Of a DNA stretch of 64,000 nt, positions 21,421 through 33,267 are shown one piece after another. The stretch spans positions 11,470,001-11,534,000 of the forward strand of contig OX327702.1 of the NCBI GenBank assembly GCA_946807835.1, written 5' to 3'. The stretch is from Ailanthus altissimus (lineage: Eukaryota; Streptophyta; Magnoliopsida; Sapindales; Simaroubaceae). A program made the translations under genes and the position numbers. Every line of letters begins with the position of its first letter. Within the stretch, counting starts at the first letter, position 1. Under the pieces are notes generated by a model. It did not search any database and was not told the origin of the DNA. It worked only from the letters and a program-made list of their open reading frames with translations.

Positions 21421-22402
21421 TGGCATCTTAGGTTAGGTCATATTAATCTGGATAGGATTAACAGGTTAGTAAAGGATGGTCCTTTAAGAGAGCTAAACGT
21501 TGGCACTCTTCCTATATGTGAGTTATGTCTAGAGGGTAAAATGATTAAAAAACCCTTTTTAGCTAATGGTGAAAAAGCCAAGGAACTACTTCAGCTTGTA
21601 CATACTGACGTTTGTGGTCCATTAAATGTACAAGCAAAAGGCTGTTATGAATACTTAGTCTCATTTATTGATGACTATTTAAGATATAGTTATGTTTACC
21701 TAATGCAAAAAAAATCTAAGACTTTTAGAAAGTTCAAAGAATTCTTAGCAGAAGCTGAAAAGCAATTAGGTAAAATACTTAAAACCCTTCGATCTGATTG
21801 AGGTGGTGAATACCTTGACACAAAGTTCAAGGATCACCTATTGGAGCACAAGATTATATCCCAACTCATAACGCCTGGAACATCACAGCAAAATGGTGTT
21901 GTAGAAAGGAGAAACAGAACCTTGCTAGATATGGTTAGGTCTATGATGAGCTATTCTTCACTACCGCCCTCATTTTGGAGTTATGCACTACAGACTTCGG
22001 TCTATATTTTAAATGTAGTGCCTTTCAAATCTATCCAAAGTACACCCTTAGAGATGTGGAATGGTAATGAACCTAGTTTACGCCATTTTTCCATATGCGT
22101 GTGTTCGGCACATGTGCTGAAAGGAAAGACTGGAAAGTTAGAACTACGAACAGAAGTTTGTCTATTTATAGGCTACCCTAAAGGCACAAGAGGATGGTTG
22201 TTTTATAGTCCTCAAGAAAAGAAAGTGATTGTATCGATAAATGCCACTTTTTTTTAGAATGATTATATATTAAACTACAAACCTCGTAGTAAAATTGTAC
22301 TGGAGGAAATGCTTTCGGATCAGATCAGACCTTTACCACCGACAGTTAGTGAACGACAAAGTCAGGTAACCATAAATTATGATCAGAACACCTTAGAACC
22401 TT
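21421..22402 (+). pseudogene. Copia C2 integrase with few stops
   Basis: The zinc-binding part has WHLRLGHI and CELCLEGKM (21420-21545). The catalytic core shows HTDVCGPL, FIDDYLRYSYVYLM, then SD-stop-GGEY with a CGA-to-TGA change at 21799, and NGVVERRNRTLLDMVRSM around 21900-21955 (the E of DDE). A stop at 22255 follows VIVSINATFF. All catalytic acidic residues can be read. It inserts cDNA into the target; here it is translated only in pieces. Confidence 0.8.
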
Positions 22403-23240
22403 GACGTAGTGGGAGGATAGTGAGACTACCTTCTCGTTATAGAGAGGAGGGAGAGGCACAAGTAGTTATGTCCGACATAAGACAAGACGATCCATTAACA
22501 TATAGACATGCAATGGAAGATTCTGATAAAGAAAAATGGCAAGAAGCCATGAACCAAGAAATGGAGTCTATGTACTTCAATTCAGTCTGGGAACTTATAG
22601 ATCTACCTGAAGATGTCAGGCCCATTGGATGTAAATGGATCTTCAAGAAGAAAAGAGGTGTGGATAGAAAAGTAGAGACTTTTAAAGTAAGACTAGTGGT
22701 AAAGGGTTATACCTAAAAAGATGGAGTCTACTATGAGGAGACTTTCTCACCAGTAGCCATGCTCAAATCTATTCGCATTCTCTTGTCAATTGCTGCATTT
22801 CTTGATTATGAGATATGGAAAATAGACGTCAAGACCACCTTTTTGAATGGCTATCTTGAAGAGAGCATCTACATGGTGCAACCAGAGGGGTTCGTGACAA
22901 AAAGCCAGGAGCAGAAAGTCTGCAAATTGCTTAAGTCCATTTATGGACTTAAGCAAGCTTCAAGGTCTTGGAACTTAAGATTTGATGAGATAATTAAATC
23001 TTAAAGTTTCGAGCAAAATGTCAATGAACCTTGTGTGTATAAGTACATCAAGAACAAAAATGTGGTTTTTCTAGTACTTTATGTAGATGACATTTTACTT
23101 ATTGGGAATGATGTAGAAACATTATCCAATATAAAGAAGTGGCTGGCTGAACACTTCCAAATGAAGGATTTGGGAGAGGCAAGTTATGTTCTTGGGATCC
23201 AAATTATTCGGGATCGCAAGAACAGACTATTGGCACTGTC
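22403..23240 (+). pseudogene. Copia C2 reverse transcriptase with few stops
   Basis: The frame reads RLPSRYREEG, then WQEAMNQEMESMYFNSVWEL, GCKWIFKKKR, a stop at 22714 (CAA to TAA within T-Q-K-D-G), ETFSPVAMLKSIRILLSIAA, DVKTTFLNGYLEE, KSIYGLKQASRSWNLRFDE, a stop at 23002, and the catalytic YVDD at 23080-23091 in LYVDDILLIGND. The active site is intact, in contrast to C3. About four substitutions would account for its inactivity. Confidence 0.85.
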
Positions 23241-24054
23241 TCAGGCATTATATATCGATAAAGTACTTATGCAATTTTTGATGCAAAATTCCAAGAAGGG
23301 TCAATTACCGATTCGACATGGAATTGTTCTTTCTAAAGAGCAGTGTCCTAAAACACCTCAGGAGGAAGAAGATATGAGACGGATTCCCTATGCCTTAGCA
23401 GTTGGCAGTCTCATGTATGCTATGTTGTGCACGAGGCCTAACATTTGCTATGCAATGAGAATAGTCAGTAGTTATCAATCCAACCCTAGATTGGCTCACT
23501 GGATTACGGTAAAGCACATTTTTAAGTATCTTCGGAGAACGAGAAACTATATATTTGTGTATTCAGATGGAGACTTAAACCCTACTGGTTATACTGATTC
23601 TGATTTTCAATCAGATAAAGATTGTTGAAAGTCGACGTCTGGGTCAATGTTTACTCTTGGTGGTGGAGCCATAGTTTCGAGAAGTGTAAAATAATCCAGT
23701 ATTGTTGATTCAACTATAGAGCCTGAATAAATAGCAGCTGAAGAAGTAATATGGCATAGGAAATTCTTCACTGATCTGGAAGTTATTTTAGACATGGATA
23801 AACCATTGACCCTTTACTATGACAACAGTGGGGCAGTGGCAAATTCAAAGGAACCCAAGAGCCACAAGAAAGCAAAGCATATAGAGAGAAAGTATCACTT
23901 GATCTGAAAAATAGTCATAGAGGTGATGTAACAGTCATAAAGATAGCATCTGAAAACAATGTTGCAGACCTGTTCACCAAGACATTAATGGCTAGGTCGT
24001 TTGAGAGTCATATGGAGGGCATGGGTTCAAGAGACATGTCTCACCTGCTTTAGA
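23241..24054 (+). pseudogene. Copia C2 RNase H, degenerate at the end
   Basis: It continues in frame through ALSQALYIDKVL, SLMYAMLCTRPNICYAMRIV, KYLRRTRNY and GYTDSDFQSDKDC, then a stop at 23626 (probably W, TGG to TGA). Further stops (about 23690 and 23727) fall before YYDNSGAVANSKEP and KHIERKYHLI (23812-23905), after which a frameshift occurs. RNase H removes the RNA template. Confidence 0.8.
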
Positions 24055-24067
24055 GCAAGTGGGAGAC
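24055..24067 (+). other. Polypurine tract of Copia C2
   Basis: GCAAGTGGGAGAC directly precedes the TG of the 3' LTR. It primes plus-strand synthesis. Confidence 0.8.
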
Positions 24068-25765
24068 TGTTAAGAATAATGCCCTAAAAGGAGGTACTTG
24101 TACTATTTTTATGAAATTAATAAAGTTGTAATTTTATACTTGATGAATGTTCATAATTTTATGACATAAATATCAAAACATTCCTTGTTTATTTATGTAA
24201 CCATAACCTTAGTATATAATTGTTATATATAAGAGGATTAAAGTTATGGATAATAAATAGAAAAAGTCTGTAATAAATTAATTAAAGTTTGGAATCTTTA
24301 ATTAAATATTACTAGTGTGGTCTACAGACATTTAAAATGTAGTTAACTTATCCGAATCACTAATGTAGTGACATTATGGTGGAGGCATTATATATAAAAT
24401 ATGATTATATAGAACTGAACTAGACGTAGTTTGAATTCTTATGTAAAATACTGTTGTTAATTAAGAATTTAAGTAATGTCAACCGATGATCATATGTAGA
24501 TTAACCTTAATCTTGAGTGATCATAAACTCTTGTTTGTGTCATTATGTCATTTAAAATATTCATTATAGTTTGTCTAAAGAACAGACTAAAAACTTATAT
24601 TTTGGTGACATTGTGAGATAAACGGTTGGGAATATGATTTACAGATATAGAATCCATTCATTCCTAATGGAAGTTAGAAAGAAGGTTCTTTTAAGGGTTA
24701 ATTCTAGAACTGAACAGTTAGAGCGCTCAATTTGTAATAATGTTTACAAAATAACTGTTCACTGGTGAATTAATGGTACTTAAGGATAAAGAAATAATTA
24801 GATAATAAAACGGTAATTAACCTAGCTCTAATTATGAACCATCTATGGAGGGTTAAATTGTATATAGTAATTAAATCAATGGACTGCTCTAAGTTTTCTG
24901 AGTAAATTATATCTACAATTTCAAGAGTGCAATTTCAAGTTTTTAGTGGAATAACATTGGAATTAATAAATTGAATTAATTAATTAAAGAGTTTAATTAA
25001 TTATTCAAAATTTATTGGAGCTTAAAATTGTAGGTCTATAGGTCCCCAATACCACCTCTTTCGTCATTACAGTGAACAAATAAAAAGGATTGTGTTATTA
25101 CACAAATTGTTTGTGTCCAGAAAATAGTTTTCAAATACGTATATTTTATATTTTTGGATAAAATTAATTAATATAGATAAGATTTATCCATATATAATTA
25201 AATATTTAATTTAACAAATTAAATAAATAAAATCTTAAGGATAATTTTTTGAAATTATCAAAAAGATTTTAATTTTTAATTTTAATATTTTTTTATTAAA
25301 ATATTAATAATACTCAAATGTTAGGTATTATACGTTAACCACAAAGAGTATGACTCTATGTGGTTTATATGAATTAGGTCTCCTTTTAAGAAATAATAAT
25401 TTAATTAGTAAATATTATTAATTAAATTATTATTTTAAACTAAGAAGACTAGTCTAAATAAAACACAACAAATATACGTGAAAAAGAAAATGCAGGATAC
25501 TTATTTTTTCTTCAAAGAAGAAAAACAAATAAGAAGCCCACTCTTCCTTTCACCATAGAAAAAGAAGCTTGGTTTGGAATCCTTTGGTAGAAGAAAACTC
25601 TGCGTGGATTCAAGGTATGTTCTTGTTAAATTTTATTTATTTTAACATCAAATTTATATATTCATAAGATCCTTAGATAAAAAGTGTTTATGAAAACAAA
25701 GATTAAAGAATTTTGTATTTTCTAGTCGCTGTGTTATGAATGTCATAACAATAAAAACTCTAACA
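24068..25765 (+). mobile_element. 3' LTR of Copia C2 (1698 bp)
   Basis: It starts TGTTAAGAATAATGCCCTAA and ends ACTCTAACA. It aligns along its whole length with 16536-18225, with scattered substitutions and a few indels. It is followed by AATGA (target duplication) and the resumed Gypsy G1 frame. Confidence 0.9.
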
Positions 25766-26660
25766 AATGAAACTTTCCTTGTAATCATCTATTCTAAGTT
25801 GATTTCACTCCAAGAAAGTAAGTTGCTTGACACTTTGAAATTACATAAAAAGGCATTAGGATGGACCATTACTAATATTAAAGGAATTAACCCTTCTAAT
25901 ATTAAAGGAATTAACCCTTTAATATGCATATATAAGATTTATTTAGAGGATAATGCCAAACCCTCTAGAGAAATGCAATGAAGGCTTAATCGTAACATGA
26001 TAGAAGTGGTAAAAAATGAGGTCTTTAAGCTTTTAGATATATGAATCATCTATCCTATTTCTGACAGTAAATGGGTAAGTCTTACTCAAGTTATACCTAA
26101 GAAATCTAGAGTAACTGCAGTAAAAAATAAAATCAATGAATTAATTCCAACTAGAATTTTTACTAGTTGGCGCATGTGCATTGACTATAGGAAGCTAAAT
26201 TCGATGACTAGGAAAGATCACTTCTCTCGACCTGTCATAGATCAAATTTTAGACATGGTAGCTGGACATAAATTTTATTGTTTCCTAGATGGTTATTCTG
26301 GGTACAACCAAATTAAAATTACACTTGAGGATCAAGAAAAAAACTACTTTTACATGCTCTTTTGGAACATTTGCATATAAAAGATTTCCTTTTGGTTATA
26401 CAATGCACCTCCCACATTTCAAAGATGCATGCTCAGTATTTGTAGTAACATGGTCGAACATTTTCTTGAAGTATTCATGGATAATTTTCTATTTTTGGTA
26501 ATTCATTTGATGATTGCTTATCAATTTTGTAAAAAGTCCTTATTAGATGCAAAGAAAAGAACCTTGTGCTTAATTGGGAAAAATGTCATTTTATGGTTGA
26601 TCATGGTATTGTGCTAGGTTATTATTGTTTCATCTAAAGGCATAGAAGTGGATAAAGCCA
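25766..26660 (+). pseudogene. Gypsy G1 reverse transcriptase, degenerate
   Basis: It resumes with ETFLVIIYSKLISLQESKLL, then a local duplication of the words for NIKGINPSNIKGINP (25875-25920). CIDYRKLNSMTRKDHF is at about 26177, FLDGYSGYNQIKI at about 26283, and VFMDNF at about 26471-26488. The catalytic pair normally reads D-D, so D-N marks an inactive enzyme. Frameshifts near 26345 and 26500 split it. The family is Athila/Tat-like Gypsy. Confidence 0.8.
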
Positions 26661-27330
26661 AAATTGATTTGATCACCAATCTTCCTTCCCCTACGTGTGT
26701 AAAATATGTTAGATTCTTAGGACATGCTGGTTTTTATAGAAGGTTTATTAAAGATTTTAGTGCATATCCAAACCATTGTGTAATCTTCTGTCAAAAGACA
26801 CTATTTTTGAATGGACCGCGGCTTGTCTAGAAGCATTTGATAAACATAAAAGCATGTCAACTTTTGCTCCTATTATTCAATCTCCTGATTGGTCTTTACT
26901 TTTTAAAATCATGTATGATGCTAGTGATTATGCAATTGGAGCTTTTCTAGGGCAAAGAAAAGATAGGAAACCCCATGTCATATACTATGCAAGTAAAACA
27001 CTTGATAATGCCCAAATGAATTATTCCACAACTAAAATAGAATTACTTGCAGTAGTATTTTCTTTAAAAAAATTTAGATCTTATCTTATTGGTTCATCCA
27101 TTGTTGTATTTAGCGACCATACAACTTTGAAGTTTCTACTTTCAAAGAAGGATGCTAAGTTAAGGTTAATTAGATGGATACTTCTCCTCTAAGAATTCAA
27201 CATCACAATTAAGAATAATAAGGTAGTTGAAAATGTTGTGGCTAGTCATTTGTCTATACTTATTTATGATGAATCTTTTGAATCTTCACCAATCAATGAT
27301 ACATTTCCAAATGAATAACTTTTTGGTATT
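26661..27330 (+). pseudogene. Gypsy G1 connection and RNase H, nearly open
   Basis: It begins with the AKIDLITNLPSPTCVKYVRF and GFYRRFIKDFSA pieces. An open stretch at 26776-27192 follows, with IMYDASDYAIGAFLGQRKD, VIYYASKTLDNAQMNYSTTK and VVFSDHTTLKFLLSKKDAKL, and then a stop where W-I-L-L-L-Q-E-F is expected. The piece ends ENVVASHLS. The TEKE-type word reads TKIE. Confidence 0.8.
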
Positions 27331-27856
27331 GTTAATTTACCTTGATTTGCTGACATTGCTAATATTCTTGTTATAGAAAACGTCTATCTTATTAGCAATC
27401 CTAGGATAAAAGGAACTTTTTATGCGAGGTACGCAATTTTTTTTGGGATGATCCATTCCTCTTTAAATATTGTCCTGACCAAATCATACGACGATGTTTG
27501 CCTGATAATGAAATTTATAATGTCATTTCTTTTTGTCATTCTGAAGCTTGTGGTGGTCATTTTTCTTTAAAGAAAACTATAACAAAATTTTTACAATATG
27601 GATTTTACTAGCCCACCTTTTTCAAAGATACCAATGAGGTTTGCAAAACTTGTGAATAATGTTAAAAGTTAAGAAGTATAACTCGTAGGAACATGATGCC
27701 ATTAAACCCAATTTTAGTGATCGAACTTTTTTATTGTTGGGGCATTGATTTTATTGCTCCATTTTCTTCCTCTTTTGGATACATTTATATCTTGGTAGCT
27801 ATTGAGTATGTTTCCAAATAGGTTAAGGTAATCCCCTATAAAAAATGATTATAAAA
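27331..27856 (+). pseudogene. Gypsy G1 integrase, truncated
   Basis: Decayed pieces run in order: FADIANILV, CPDQIIRRCLPDNE-like (about 27471-27510), a HFSLKKT-like region, a CKTCE-NVKS-like knuckle, GIDFIAPFSSSFGYIYILVA at about 27740-27800, and a last KNDYKMI. G2 begins at 27857, in the integrase core. The remainder of the G1 integrase and its 3' LTR are not found in the window, except perhaps the LTR piece at 34162. Confidence 0.7.
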
Positions 27857-29090
27857 TGATTTATATCTTGCAAATATTAACACAAATCATGTTCATTTAT
27901 ACAAGTTATATAAGATCAACAATATATCATTTTAACAATATTGCAGTAAAATATCAACTTGAATATCAAACAATTATTGTCCTTACATGTTATCTAAGAT
28001 GACAATATATCAATTGACAATATTGCAGTAAAAGATTAACATGTAAAATAATGTAACCAATAACAATTATAATTCAACAAGATTTACATAAAGAAAGTAT
28101 GGCTAAAAATATATGATACATAAGAATTATAACCTCTGGATTATAGAAAAATAATAGATAAGAGTTTAGACACAAGCAAACTTACAAATATTTGTAGCTT
28201 TTGACAAAGAATCAAAGTATAGAAGTAACTTTATTACATATAAAAGTTCATCTCTAGCCTTGTTAAGAACTCTAGCCTACCTTACAATGCATGGTAAAGA
28301 GAAATTATATGAGAGAATTGTAAAGCATTCCAAAATATCCATTACTCTCTCCTAAGAGTGTCCTTATATAGGCAATGAATGGAAACATGTTTAGTGTCAC
28401 TTCAATCTTCAATAATTTAGGCCAACCACTCGTTCACCCAATTACCACACCTTTTTTATAATAGAAATGATCGATGTAACCTTTTTAGTCGACATGAAAG
28501 TTGTATCATTTTTTCTCTTCTTTCTATAGCCATTAGGTTCATGCAATTTGGATAAGTATCCAATGAGATATGGGCAAAATGCTAAAGATATGTTAGCTTT
28601 CGGCCAACAATTCTTTTATCAATTTGTAATATACTTTGGTATATGATGGCGGCTGATTTGAACTTTTCTATCAACATAAAAGTTGTTAATAATTGAGTCA
28701 GTATTTTTTAAATTCAAGAATCATATTGATTGGGTATATATTTTGTGAAATACGGTTCAAATACATGAGGTGGGTCAAGCTAAAAGAAAGTTGTAATCCA
28801 GTTCTGTTGTACCCTAATTTTGGCCAATAAAATGTTGGATTTGGCTTTTTAACTGTCTTCAAGTTTGTGTAAGATTGAGTCATGTTCCTTTAGGTTCAAG
28901 AATTTTGCATTTCTATTTCTATATTGAGAGTTATGTCCATTTTACTAAACATGTGCAAATAATATTCATTAGTCACAATTTAAGAACAACACTTTATTTC
29001 AAGCTTGAAAATACAAAAATACTAAAATTAGTGATGTTAAATGGTGGCTGAATCTCTTAAAAAACTATGTATTCTATTGTGCTCATCACA
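27857..29090 (-). mobile_element. 3' LTR of Gypsy G2 (1234 bp)
   Basis: Read on the minus strand it starts TGTGATGAGCACAATAG at 29090 and ends GATATAAATCA at 27857. It is preceded by a PPT (GGTTGGGGGC). A TATA-like TATATAAGGACAC lies near 28372-28360, in the same setting as in the G1 LTR (TATTTAAGGACAC), so the two LTRs are distant relatives. Confidence 0.75.
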
Positions 29091-29938
29091 GCCCCCAACC
29101 AGCTTATTGTTAGTCTCTAGCAATTCATGCAAAAATAGAATATAAAGAACTACCTAAGCATTTCAAACAAAAAGCCAGTTCAAGATAACTATTGCTATTA
29201 TGATTTTTTCAATTATAACTTTCAAAATTGTATATGTATGAACTTAGTTGTAACCTTCTTATTACAAACCATAACATATATAGTCATGAGGATTTCTCTA
29301 AGTAAAAGCGTTAATTCCATATTCTCACAAGTGAATGACTATTTAAAAGGTTATGATTTCTATCATGAAATTGGAAAACTGTTAAACATTCAAGAAAAAA
29401 GTCAATTTTAAGGACAGACATACAAAATAACATTGATCCAAAGATAGGAAAAGCAATTGTTTAGAAATCAATCATTTTTAATACGCACTAGCTTTATGAC
29501 TTCAATTGTCTTGTGTGAATAAAACAATATAACTTGGTGAGAAAACTATTTTACAAAATATTTGTCTTCTAAAATTGAATGAAGATTTTAATAAACTGAA
29601 TTGTTTCATCTTTTAAATTTTTTTTTGTATTTTCCTTTTTTATTTTTATTTTGAAGAATACAAGGAAGCATTACAAAATAAAAACAAAAACTGTTTCTCA
29701 CCAAAATATATTATACATAATTTAAAAATTCACTTTAAATCATCTTTTAGCTATGCAACTAACTTATTTCTTAATTCAAATAATATCAATCTAAACAAAA
29801 ATTAATTAATTCAAAAGATTAATGAAAGTTTGTAAGCTATTTTCTCAACCTTTCCACTTACTCACAAAATATATGCGAGATTAGAAAAATATATACTTAA
29901 ACATGGAAATTCTCTTGGCTATATAAATTGAATCAACC
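29091..29938 (-). mobile_element. G2 3' untranslated region with PPT
   Basis: The minus-strand reading just before the LTR is TTGCTAGAGACTAACAATAAG followed by CTGGTTGGGGGC (29135-29091), the conserved PPT block of Tat-type Gypsy elements. The rest is AT-rich and has no ORF. It is interrupted at 29939 by T2. Confidence 0.65.
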
Positions 29939-32664
29939 TGACAGGACCCGACCCGAGACCCTCTACTATAGATCCCAGCGGCCCTGCCGAGCACCCCGAC
30001 GGAAGTTCCTCCGAACCTAACTGGGTAAGTTAAGAAATTCCGCGAGGCGAACCCCTTTTTAATTCTTGTTACTACTAAGAAGATCTAGTAATATACATGA
30101 AAATGACTTTTTAGTTTTAAAAACAAACGGACAGAGTTTCCCCTGTTTTTCGGAAAATCCACATAAACCTGCAAAGAAATTTCACTTCTAATTCCAACAC
30201 ATCTCAATTCTAGCAATTCGGACCTCCGATCCTTTTCAAATAAAATCCAACACAACTCAATTATTTCGTATAAATCATAAAATAAACATAATCATAAAAG
30301 TAAAAATGATCATCATAAACTGGAAATCTCTTCTTCTTGATTCAGCACATACTTACAAATATACATGCCTACAACTATTATGCATAAAGTAAAGAGTGCT
30401 ATTAGCACATTTACATGTACAAAAATTATCTTTGGATTCGGCCCACTACTCGGCGATAGGAGAATCAGCAGCTTGCGTTCTGAGACCTACACCTGGGAAA
30501 GGGGTTTAAAACATAAAACATAAAACGAGTGAGCTAAAGGAGCTCAGTGAGTGTAAATGAGAATTCAATTACAAGAATATTATACAAAGATAGCAATTTC
30601 TAAAGTACATGCAGAAATTATGCTTCTAAAACGGATGTAGAATTGTAAAACGGTTTATAATATCATATGCTAATGAAATCTTGCCGAGCGGTTTTATCTA
30701 CATCTTTGGAAAACTATATTCAGAATCTGTATAACATAATAACTACTGTGTGCATATAAATGCATAAATGCTATCAGTAAATCGAAAACTAGTAAAATCC
30801 TCGCTCGGCCATTTTCTTTCTAAATTGTACCAATGATAACCCTAAAGCTCTATACCCACGCAGCGACTCAACTAGCACCGCATACGTGAGTAGGTCACGG
30901 GGCACCTCAACTAGCAGCACCCACAGTGACATCTCAAGACATCTCACTGGCTACGCAGCGGAATCCTACATCACATGCATATAGCGAGATAATATCCCGT
31001 ACCCATAGAGCAACTCACATGACTTGACATCCCAACTTCCCGGAGTTAGTGACACACCCCCAAGACCTGCCCATGTGCACGGGATATACCGGCCGGGTCT
31101 AATACAATCATCACCACTATAATCTGAGGGTACCAATGGCCTTAAAACAAATGCAGTAATTTTCAAACTGTTTCACAAATCGATCATGTAAAAGCATGTC
31201 TATGAATATATCAAGATCATAAATCATGTTTATGCATCGAAAGCTCATAAAACATACATAGTCATTGTGCGAAAACATAATAATCGAAAAGTAAAAGAAA
31301 TGGCAGATTTCCACTCACAACCGCTTCGTGCTCAATTTCGCACCCGATTCCTGCTCCCGTTAACGCTCTCGGTTATCCTCACCTACGCGCCATAAATGAC
31401 ATTTAGAACCAAATCGAACACTAGAATCTCATTTAACTACTAAATGCCCTAATCGGCATACAAAGCTCGGAGGTAAACTACTTCCCGATTTTAGTTACGG
31501 AGCCATAATCGAAACTAACTCACCATCCGGCGCCCTGAAAATTATTGAACACCTTATCATTTGATTGGACATACTTGCCCTTCACCTTTCCAACATGGAC
31601 AATTATGTCCCATTTTCTTCATTTTTGGGTTTTTCATCAATCATATACATTCCATTCACAAAATGCATCATTTACACACAACAATTCAATCAAAACACCA
31701 CTCAATTCCTAACTTCCCTAAAGTGGCAGAATTTCACCCTAGGTTACAACACATTCTTTTTTTCAATTTCTTGTTCCAATTACAACAAAATCATGCCAAT
31801 TTCATTCTAAAGCCCTAATTACAATCAATTGAAATCTCTACAACAAAATCACCAAAAACCCTAATTCTCACCTTGCCAATTTCTTCAAATTGATGACTCC
31901 TTCAAGCTCCAAACTAGAATTTAACTCAATCTAAGCCAAGAATACACATAAGAACATCAATTAACACATTCTTGAATTCTCACTTATCAAACTCATAAAA
32001 GATGCTTTTCTTAGGGATTGGTTTGTAACATTAATTTGGCTTGATTACACATGAAAAATCATGAAAAAAAAACTTTAATAGTCACTGTAGTAGCACCCCC
32101 TTTGAAGCTCGAATTTCTCTCTTTTTTTTTTGGCTAAGTGTTGGTTTGATCTCTCTTCAAATTTCTACACACTTCTAACATATATATAGTGCTCCCTCAA
32201 TTTACCATTTTGCCCTTCAACTTACTTAAAACTTCTAATTTGCCATTAGTTAAAAACTAATTATATAATTAGTTCATTTGTAACTATTTAGTTAGAATAG
32301 TTCAAAGAACTAACTAGAACTTCCAACTTGGCAATCCATGAGATTTCTTCTAATTGGTCCATTCTCTAATATATGGATTATGTTTCTCAACAAAGGCTTG
32401 TTCCATTCATAACCCTTAAATGGAAATTCATGTAATAAATTAGAATTTTCTTTTCCAAGTCAATAGAGAAAAATTCTAAAAATATTCTAGGGTCGTCCGG
32501 CGCACCGATCAAGTGTGAAATTACCAAATTAGGTCTGATATCTCTCACATGCACTATAAAGAAAATATTTCTAATAGGGTTAAAATCGAGTAACCCTACG
32601 GTGTCTTATTTGTTCTATACCGAAATCTAGGCGCCAATACTACTAATAGGGATTGGATATTACA
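29939..32664 (-). mobile_element. Solo LTR T2 (2726 bp)
   Basis: The termini, on the minus strand, are TGTAATATCCAATCCC (32664) and GGGTCCTGTCA (29939). It is collinear with T1 along its length. Unlike T1 no target duplication is visible: the flanks are CAACC (29934-29938) and ATTTG (32665-32669). A SINE-like sequence directly abuts its 5' end, which may have replaced the flank, or the LTR may have been joined here by recombination. Confidence 0.85.
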
Positions 32665-32860
32665 ATTTGCGCCTTTTTATTGTGGGCCCCCACCCCTCTA
32701 CTAGCAGGGTGGGGTCCACCCCTACTCGATGGGCCCACTCAAAGGAATATCGGAGTCCCCCCTCCTTTCTTTCGCCTTTCCGAGGCTCGAACCCAGGACC
32801 ATATGGGGTTCTAAGACCACTGGGGAGCACCTCTGGTATCACTTGAGCTACTAAACCAGA
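32665..32860 (-). repeat. tRNA-derived SINE-like sequence
   Basis: Minus-strand sequence from about 32859 starts GGTTTAGTAGCTCAAGTG, containing an A-box-like TAGCTCAAGTGATA (32850-32837). It later has GGTTCGAGCC (32793-32784), a good match to the B box of RNA polymerase III promoters. It is G+C-rich compared with its surroundings. The tail is GGGGGCCCACAATAAAAAGG. The order of boxes and the size (about 195 bp) fit a plant SINE. It cannot be a tRNA gene because the spacing and folding are wrong. The 3' boundary against T2 is not resolved. Confidence 0.6.
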
Positions 32861-33267
32861 TGAAAGATTGTCCTCAATGTTTAAATAGAAAGAGATAAAG
32901 TATAGGAGACATTACCTGAAATGCCAGTTATTCAAAAGAAATAAACCTAAGAGACACTTAAGCAGATATAAACTAAAATGATGATGCTAATAAAAAAAAA
33001 AATTTTACAAATGAAGTGTCAGATCTAGTTTTTGCCTGTCATGGCTTATTGACCAATCGATTTGAGTTATTACTGGGTCAGGTTCGTAGGTAAACTGCCT
33101 ATAATTTGTCAATCAATTGATCTGCATTTGTAGTAGAAATGAGGATTTATCGCGCTGAATGTGAAATAAAATTATGTTCCACAGCTTGATCAAGAAAATA
33201 GAGTAAGCAATCAAAATAATTATTAACATTCATCTAGTTTTACGTCTAATAATAGCTTAAACGTCTT
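32861..33267 (-). mobile_element. G2 3' region, non-coding
   Basis: AT-rich spacer between the SINE-like sequence and the 118-codon ORF. No motif is recognised beyond a TTGAGGACAATCTTT word on the minus strand (near 32880-32866), which resembles the pre-PPT wording of Tat elements. Confidence 0.4.

Noticed and set aside
32665..32842. 60-codon minus-strand ORF in the GC-rich stretch
   Set aside because: It lies across the A and B boxes of a SINE-like sequence; better explained as non-coding repeat.
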